Part shown: positions 5,304-8,609 of the stretch, one piece after another
How positions within the stretch are numbered: the first letter of the stretch is position 1
Layout: every line of letters starts with the position of its first letter
Assembly: GCA_021780275.1 (NCBI GenBank)
Contig: JAJXZC010000371.1
Coordinates: 1-8,609 of the forward strand
Source: Pseudomonadota bacterium
GTDB lineage: Bacteria; Pseudomonadota; Alphaproteobacteria; Parvibaculales; Parvibaculaceae
DNA: 8,609 nt
Direction of reading: 5' to 3'
Made by a program: the position numbers and the translations under genes
Notes under the pieces: model-generated
Database searches by the model: none
The model's input: only the letters and a program-made list of their open reading frames with translations
Told to the model about the DNA's origin: nothing

Positions 5304-6323
5304 ATGACCCTCAACAGCCTGACGAAAAGGACGGCGCTGCTTCTCGGCGCATTGTTCCTCCTCATCGCCTCAGCGCTAGAAGTGCGTGCCGACACCACCC
5401 TGCTCAATGTCTCCTACGATCCGACCCGCGAGCTCTACAGCGCTGTGAACAGGGAGTTCGCGGCCGACTGGAAAGCGAAGACGGGCGAGACCATCACCAT
5501 CCGCCAGTCGCATGGCGGTTCGGGCAAGCAGGCCCGCGCCGTGATCGACGGCCTCACTGCCGATGTGGTGACGCTGGCGCTCGCTGCCGATATCGACCAG
5601 ATCGCCGCCTTGACCGGCAAGCTGCCGATCAGCTGGCAGTCGCGCCTGCCCAACAACAGCTCGCCCTATACCTCGACGATCAATTTCGTGGTTCGCAAGG
5701 GTAACCCCAAGGGCATCAAGGACTGGGACGATCTGGTGAAGCCGGGCGTCGCGGTCATCACGCCGAACCCGAAGACATCGGGCGGCGCGCGCTGGAATTT
5801 CCTTGCTGCCTGGGCTTATGCGGACAAGAAGTTCGGCGGCGATCAGGCGAAGGTCCGCGAATTCATCGGAACCCTTTACAGGAACGTACCTGTGCTCGAT
5901 ACCGGCGCTCGCGGTTCGACCACGACTTTCGCGCAGCGCGGTCTTGGCGACGTCCTGATCAACTGGGAAAACGAATCCTATCTGATCCTGAAGCAGTTCC
6001 CCGACCAGTTCGAAATCGTCTATCCGTCGACTTCCATTCTTACCGAACCGCCCGTCGCAGTGGTCGATGGCAATGCCGACAACAATGGTACGCGCAAGGT
6101 GGCGGAGGCTTATGTGAAGTTCCTCTACACGCCTCAGGCGCAGAAAATCATCGCCGCCAACTTCTATCGCCCGCGTCATCCCGAGGCGGCGGACCCTGCC
6201 GACCTCAAGCGCTTTGCTCCGCTTGAACTCGTCACCATCGACGGCAAGTTCGGCGGCTGGCGCAAGGCCCAGAAGCTCTATTTCGGCGACGGCGGCGTCT
6301 TCGACCAGATCTACAAGCCCTGA
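5304..6323 (+). CDS. sbp: Periplasmic sulfate-binding protein of a sulfate/thiosulfate ABC transporter
   Basis: This 339-residue protein captures sulfate (possibly thiosulfate) in the periplasm and delivers it to the CysTWA permease. A clear signal peptide (KR at 8-9, hydrophobic core 11-25) ends in VRA, with cleavage expected before D30. The mature protein begins with the family hallmark [12 protein letters not shown] (34-45). It continues with [13 protein letters not shown] (68-80), [10 protein letters not shown] (155-164) and [15 protein letters not shown] (199-213), blocks that form the anion site in Sbp/CysP proteins. The length matches Sbp. I chose the ATG at 5304 because GAGAGGA lies 6 bases before it and the signal peptide begins there. 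An in-frame ATG at 5202 would add 34 polar, Arg-rich residues ahead of the signal. The porin and CysT genes follow. Sbp versus CysP cannot be settled here. Confidence 0.95.
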   Translation: MTLNSLTKRTALLLGALFLLIASALEVRADTTLLNVSYDPTRELYSAVNREFAADWKAKTGETITIRQSHGGSGKQARAVIDGLTADVVTLALAADIDQIAALTGKLPISWQSRLPNNSSPYTSTINFVVRKGNPKGIKDWDDLVKPGVAVITPNPKTSGGARWNFLAAWAYADKKFGGDQAKVREFIGTLYRNVPVLDTGARGSTTTFAQRGLGDVLINWENESYLILKQFPDQFEIVYPSTSILTEPPVAVVDGNADNNGTRKVAEAYVKFLYTPQAQKIIAANFYRPRHPEAADPADLKRFAPLELVTIDGKFGGWRKAQKLYFGDGGVFDQIYKP

Positions 6324-6326
6324 CAG

Positions 6327-6350
6327 GCCGCGCCTCCTGAGGCTCGCGGC
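6327..6350 (+). other. GC-rich hairpin between sulfate-binding-protein and porin genes
   Basis: GCCGCG (6327-6332) pairs with CGCGGC (6345-6350), and an inner CCT/AGG helix can form. It lies 3 bases after the stop of the binding-protein gene. No T-run follows directly (TTTTT only at 6385-6389), so it is more likely a transcript-stabilising or attenuating stem than a full terminator. Such a stem could raise the level of binding protein over the downstream genes. Confidence 0.4.
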
Positions 6351-6436
6351 GCCCCGGGCGTCGCTACCACACACTCATCATCCATTTTTGAAAAACGCGT
6401 CCGGCTCACCCGACCGGTACAAGGGGGATTTTGCCC

Positions 6437-7801
6437 ATGAACAAGTTCTCGTTCTACCTGGCCACAAGCATCATCGCGCTGACGACGGCCGTACCGGTCT
6501 TCGCTGCGACGCCGGATGAACTTCAGAAGCGGATCGACGATCTCGAAGCGACGGTCGACGCGTTGCGTTCCGAGATTGCGGACATCCGCAAGCAGCCGGA
6601 ATTCAAGCCTGTGCCGGTCTTCCAGAATTCGAAGGGCGATACGAGCTTCAAGGTTCGCGGCCAGATCGCTGCCGACGCCGCTGCCATCAACGCCAGCAAG
6701 GGCACCAACGATTACAATTCCGGTACGCAGCTGCGCCGCGCGCGCCTCGGCATCGAAGGCACCTATCAGAAAGACTGGGCCTATCGTCTGGAAGTCGATG
6801 TCGGCAATGCTTCTCGCGACGATAGTTCCAATCAGGAAATCGACGTGAAGGACGCCTATGTCCAGTACAAGGGAATCGACGACCAGACGACGATCACCCT
6901 CGGCCAGCACAAGACGCCGAACACGCTGGAGCAGGCGATCTCAAGCTCCGATACTCTCTTCACGGAGATTCCGCTCTTCGTCGAAGCCTTCACCAATCGC
7001 ACCACGGCCGGCGGCGACTACAAGGCGGGCGTCTCCGTCAAATATGCCGATGTGAACTGGACGGCAACGGCCGGTCTCTTCGGCGAGAACTACGCCATCA
7101 ATGGCGGCGGCGGCACCAATGGCACAAGCGGCACGGCGACGCCGACCTATAAGGACGAAGGCTGGGGTCCGGCGGCGCGCGTGACCTGGGCGCCGATCAA
7201 TGGCGTGACCGAGACGCTGCATCTCGGCGTCTCCGGCTATTGGCGCGATACGGGCGCGCGGCATGGAACGGGTTCGAACTCTGGCGTGCAGTTCCGCACC
7301 GGCCCGGAAATTTCCGTCGACAGCACGCGTCTCGTCGACACGGGCGCGATCAACGCCAAGAGCTATTCCTTCGGCGGCGTCGAGCTTGCGGGCCAATATG
7401 GACCGATCTATCTCCAGTCGGAATATGGCCGGGTCGATGTCGATCGCATCGGTGCCTCCAGCGTCAACTTTGACGGCGGCTATGTCGGCGCGTCCTGGGT
7501 TATCACAGGCGAAAACCGTGAATACAAAGACGGCGCTTTCGCGCGCATCAAGCCGAAGAACAATTTTTACCTGTCCAAGGGTGGCTGGGGCGCCTGGGAA
7601 ATCGCCAGCCGCTACAGCACGCTCGATCTGAACGACGCCAATGTTGCAGGTGGCAAGGAAGACAATTACAGCCTTGGGCTCAATTGGTACCCGAACAATT
7701 ACCTGCGCTTCCTTGTAGATTATGTGCATTTCGATGCGAAGAAAGGCATCGCGCGTAATGAAGGCGATGCGGTTATTACGCGCCTCGGCATAATCTGGTA
7801 A
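6437..7801 (+). CDS. Outer-membrane porin, OprO/OprP (phosphate-selective porin) family
   Basis: This 454-residue outer-membrane beta-barrel protein lets anions through the outer membrane. The signal peptide (MNKFSFYLATSIIALTTAVP, cleavage after VFA at 23) is followed by a short coiled coil (about 26-52, heptads with L and I), as in trimeric porins of this family. The barrel starts near SFKVRGQIAAD (70-80). RRARLGIEG (100-108) and LGQHKTPNTLEQ (155-166) match the OprO/OprP pattern. The chain ends in an aromatic residue (W454) in an alternating strand, as needed for barrel assembly. A GGGGGA ribosome site (6423-6428) precedes the ATG by 8 bases; a TTG at 6431 is a poorer start. Because it sits between the sulfate-binding protein and permease genes, sulfate or an organosulfur anion is its likely substrate despite the family name. 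Family is secure, selectivity is inferred. Confidence 0.88.
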   Translation: MNKFSFYLATSIIALTTAVPVFAATPDELQKRIDDLEATVDALRSEIADIRKQPEFKPVPVFQNSKGDTSFKVRGQIAADAAAINASKGTNDYNSGTQLRRARLGIEGTYQKDWAYRLEVDVGNASRDDSSNQEIDVKDAYVQYKGIDDQTTITLGQHKTPNTLEQAISSSDTLFTEIPLFVEAFTNRTTAGGDYKAGVSVKYADVNWTATAGLFGENYAINGGGGTNGTSGTATPTYKDEGWGPAARVTWAPINGVTETLHLGVSGYWRDTGARHGTGSNSGVQFRTGPEISVDSTRLVDTGAINAKSYSFGGVELAGQYGPIYLQSEYGRVDVDRIGASSVNFDGGYVGASWVITGENREYKDGAFARIKPKNNFYLSKGGWGAWEIASRYSTLDLNDANVAGGKEDNYSLGLNWYPNNYLRFLVDYVHFDAKKGIARNEGDAVITRLGIIW

Positions 7802-7840
7802 TGCTGTCGGCCGTTTAGATGCTTGCAAGAGTGTTCCGGA

Positions 7841-8609
7841 ATGAGCATTGCCGCTTTGACAGACCGACTGCCGCGTCGGGCGCCATCCGTGCTGCCCGGC
7901 TTCGGCCTCACATTCGGTTTCGCGATGACCTATCTCGGGCTCATCGTGCTCATTCCGCTTGCCGGCGTTTTCATTCGCTCAGCCGGTCTCGGCTGGTCGG
8001 GTTTCTGGGCGCTTGCCTCCGATGAACGAACAGTCGCCGCCCTGAGGCTCAGCTTCGGGGCGGCGCTGGTTGGCGCCATCGTCAACGCGGTTGCCGGATT
8101 GCTCGTCGCCTGGGTGCTGGTGCGTTACAGCTTTCCGGGGCGGCGTATTGTCGATGCCGCAATCGATCTTCCCTTCGCTCTGCCCACTGCCGTCTCCGGC
8201 CTCGCGCTCGCTGCGCTTTATTCGCCGAACGGCTGGATCGGTTCGATCCTTGGCGAAGTCGGCATCAAGGTGGCGTTCACGCCGCTCGGTGTCGTCGTCG
8301 CCTGCGTCTTCATCGGTCTTCCTTTCGTCGTTCGCACGCTGCAGCCGGTGCTTGCCGATCTTGAGCCGGAACTCGAGGAGGCCGCCGCGACGCTCGGCGC
8401 GACGCGCTTCCAGACGGTCTGGCGCGTGATCTTTCCAGCGCTGCTGCCCCCGCTCCTGACGGGCTTCGCGCTTGCCTTCGCGCGCGCGGTCGGCGAATAC
8501 GGTTCAATCATCTTCATTGCGGGCAACCTGCCCTATAAGTCCGAGATTGCGCCGTTGCTCATCATCATCCGGCTGGAAGAGTTCAACTATGCCGGCGCGA
8601 CCGCCGTCG
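7841..8609 (+). CDS. cysT: Sulfate ABC transporter permease CysT (CysU), 3'-truncated by window edge
   Basis: The reading frame stays open from the ATG at 7841 to the window end (256 codons). E. coli CysT has 277 residues, so only a short C-terminal piece is missing. This is one of two inner-membrane subunits (with CysW) that form the sulfate channel. Hydrophobic segments lie near residues 22-46, 68-94, 108-127, 145-165 and 198-228. The ABC-coupling loop EEAAATLGATRFQTVWRVIF (179-198) has the EAA...G pattern that docks on CysA. DLPFALPTAVSGLALAALY (109-127) and ARAVGEYGSIIFIAGN (214-229) are strongly CysT-like. AAGAG (7827-7831) is a weak ribosome site 9 bases upstream. It follows the porin gene by 39 bases without a terminator, so both are probably on one transcript. 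cysW and cysA are expected next. Confidence 0.94.
   Translation, partial: MSIAALTDRLPRRAPSVLPGFGLTFGFAMTYLGLIVLIPLAGVFIRSAGLGWSGFWALASDERTVAALRLSFGAALVGAIVNAVAGLLVAWVLVRYSFPGRRIVDAAIDLPFALPTAVSGLALAALYSPNGWIGSILGEVGIKVAFTPLGVVVACVFIGLPFVVRTLQPVLADLEPELEEAAATLGATRFQTVWRVIFPALLPPLLTGFALAFARAVGEYGSIIFIAGNLPYKSEIAPLLIIIRLEEFNYAGATAV

Noticed and set aside
5376..6374. A 332-codon minus-strand frame opposite the sulfate-binding-protein gene
   Set aside because: It is antisense to a strongly supported gene, with no signal, motif or ribosome site pointing to real coding.
6941..7828. A 295-codon minus-strand frame opposite the porin gene
   Set aside because: It is a GC-driven shadow of the porin codons, with no recognisable domain.

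Overview
This window looks like chromosomal DNA of a GC-rich alphaproteobacterium. The support is protein type and gene style (an MhpA-like monooxygenase, an Rrf2 regulator, an OprO/OprP-type porin, GC-rich third positions); no rRNA or other marker is present, so genus is a guess (a Parvibaculum-like or other Rhizobiales-type degrader would fit). All recognised genes are on the + strand. There is no sign of mobile elements, CRISPR, tRNA or rRNA.

Region 1 (2-280) is the 3' part of a gene for a small secreted, Gly/Ser/Asp-rich protein of unknown role. It is cut by the left edge.

Region 2 (357-4529) is a compact aromatic-catabolism operon: a TetR-family regulator, a two-domain type I extradiol dioxygenase, a fumarylacetoacetate-hydrolase-family enzyme and an MhpA-like FAD monooxygenase. 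Two near-identical palindromes sit on the probable promoter before the regulator, so the operon is probably controlled by its own first gene. The expected order of chemistry is hydroxylation of a phenolic ring to a catechol, meta-cleavage of that catechol, then hydrolysis or hydration of the ring-cleavage product. The substrate cannot be read from sequence. A hairpin with a T-run closes the operon.

Region 3 (4590-8609) is a sulfate-uptake locus: an Rrf2-family regulator with a cysteine cluster, a periplasmic sulfate-binding protein, an OprO/OprP-type outer-membrane porin and the CysT (CysU) permease, which runs off the right edge. CysW and CysA would be expected beyond it. The gene order gives a route for sulfate across both membranes: porin, binding protein, inner-membrane ABC permease. 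AT-rich stretches sharing a TTAATTA motif lie before the regulator and before the binding protein, which suggests the Rrf2 protein controls itself and the transporter.

Nothing here is a clearly new system. The points most worth checking are the Rrf2 control of sulfate uptake, the porin placed inside the sulfate transporter cluster, and the unassigned substrate of the meta-cleavage operon.
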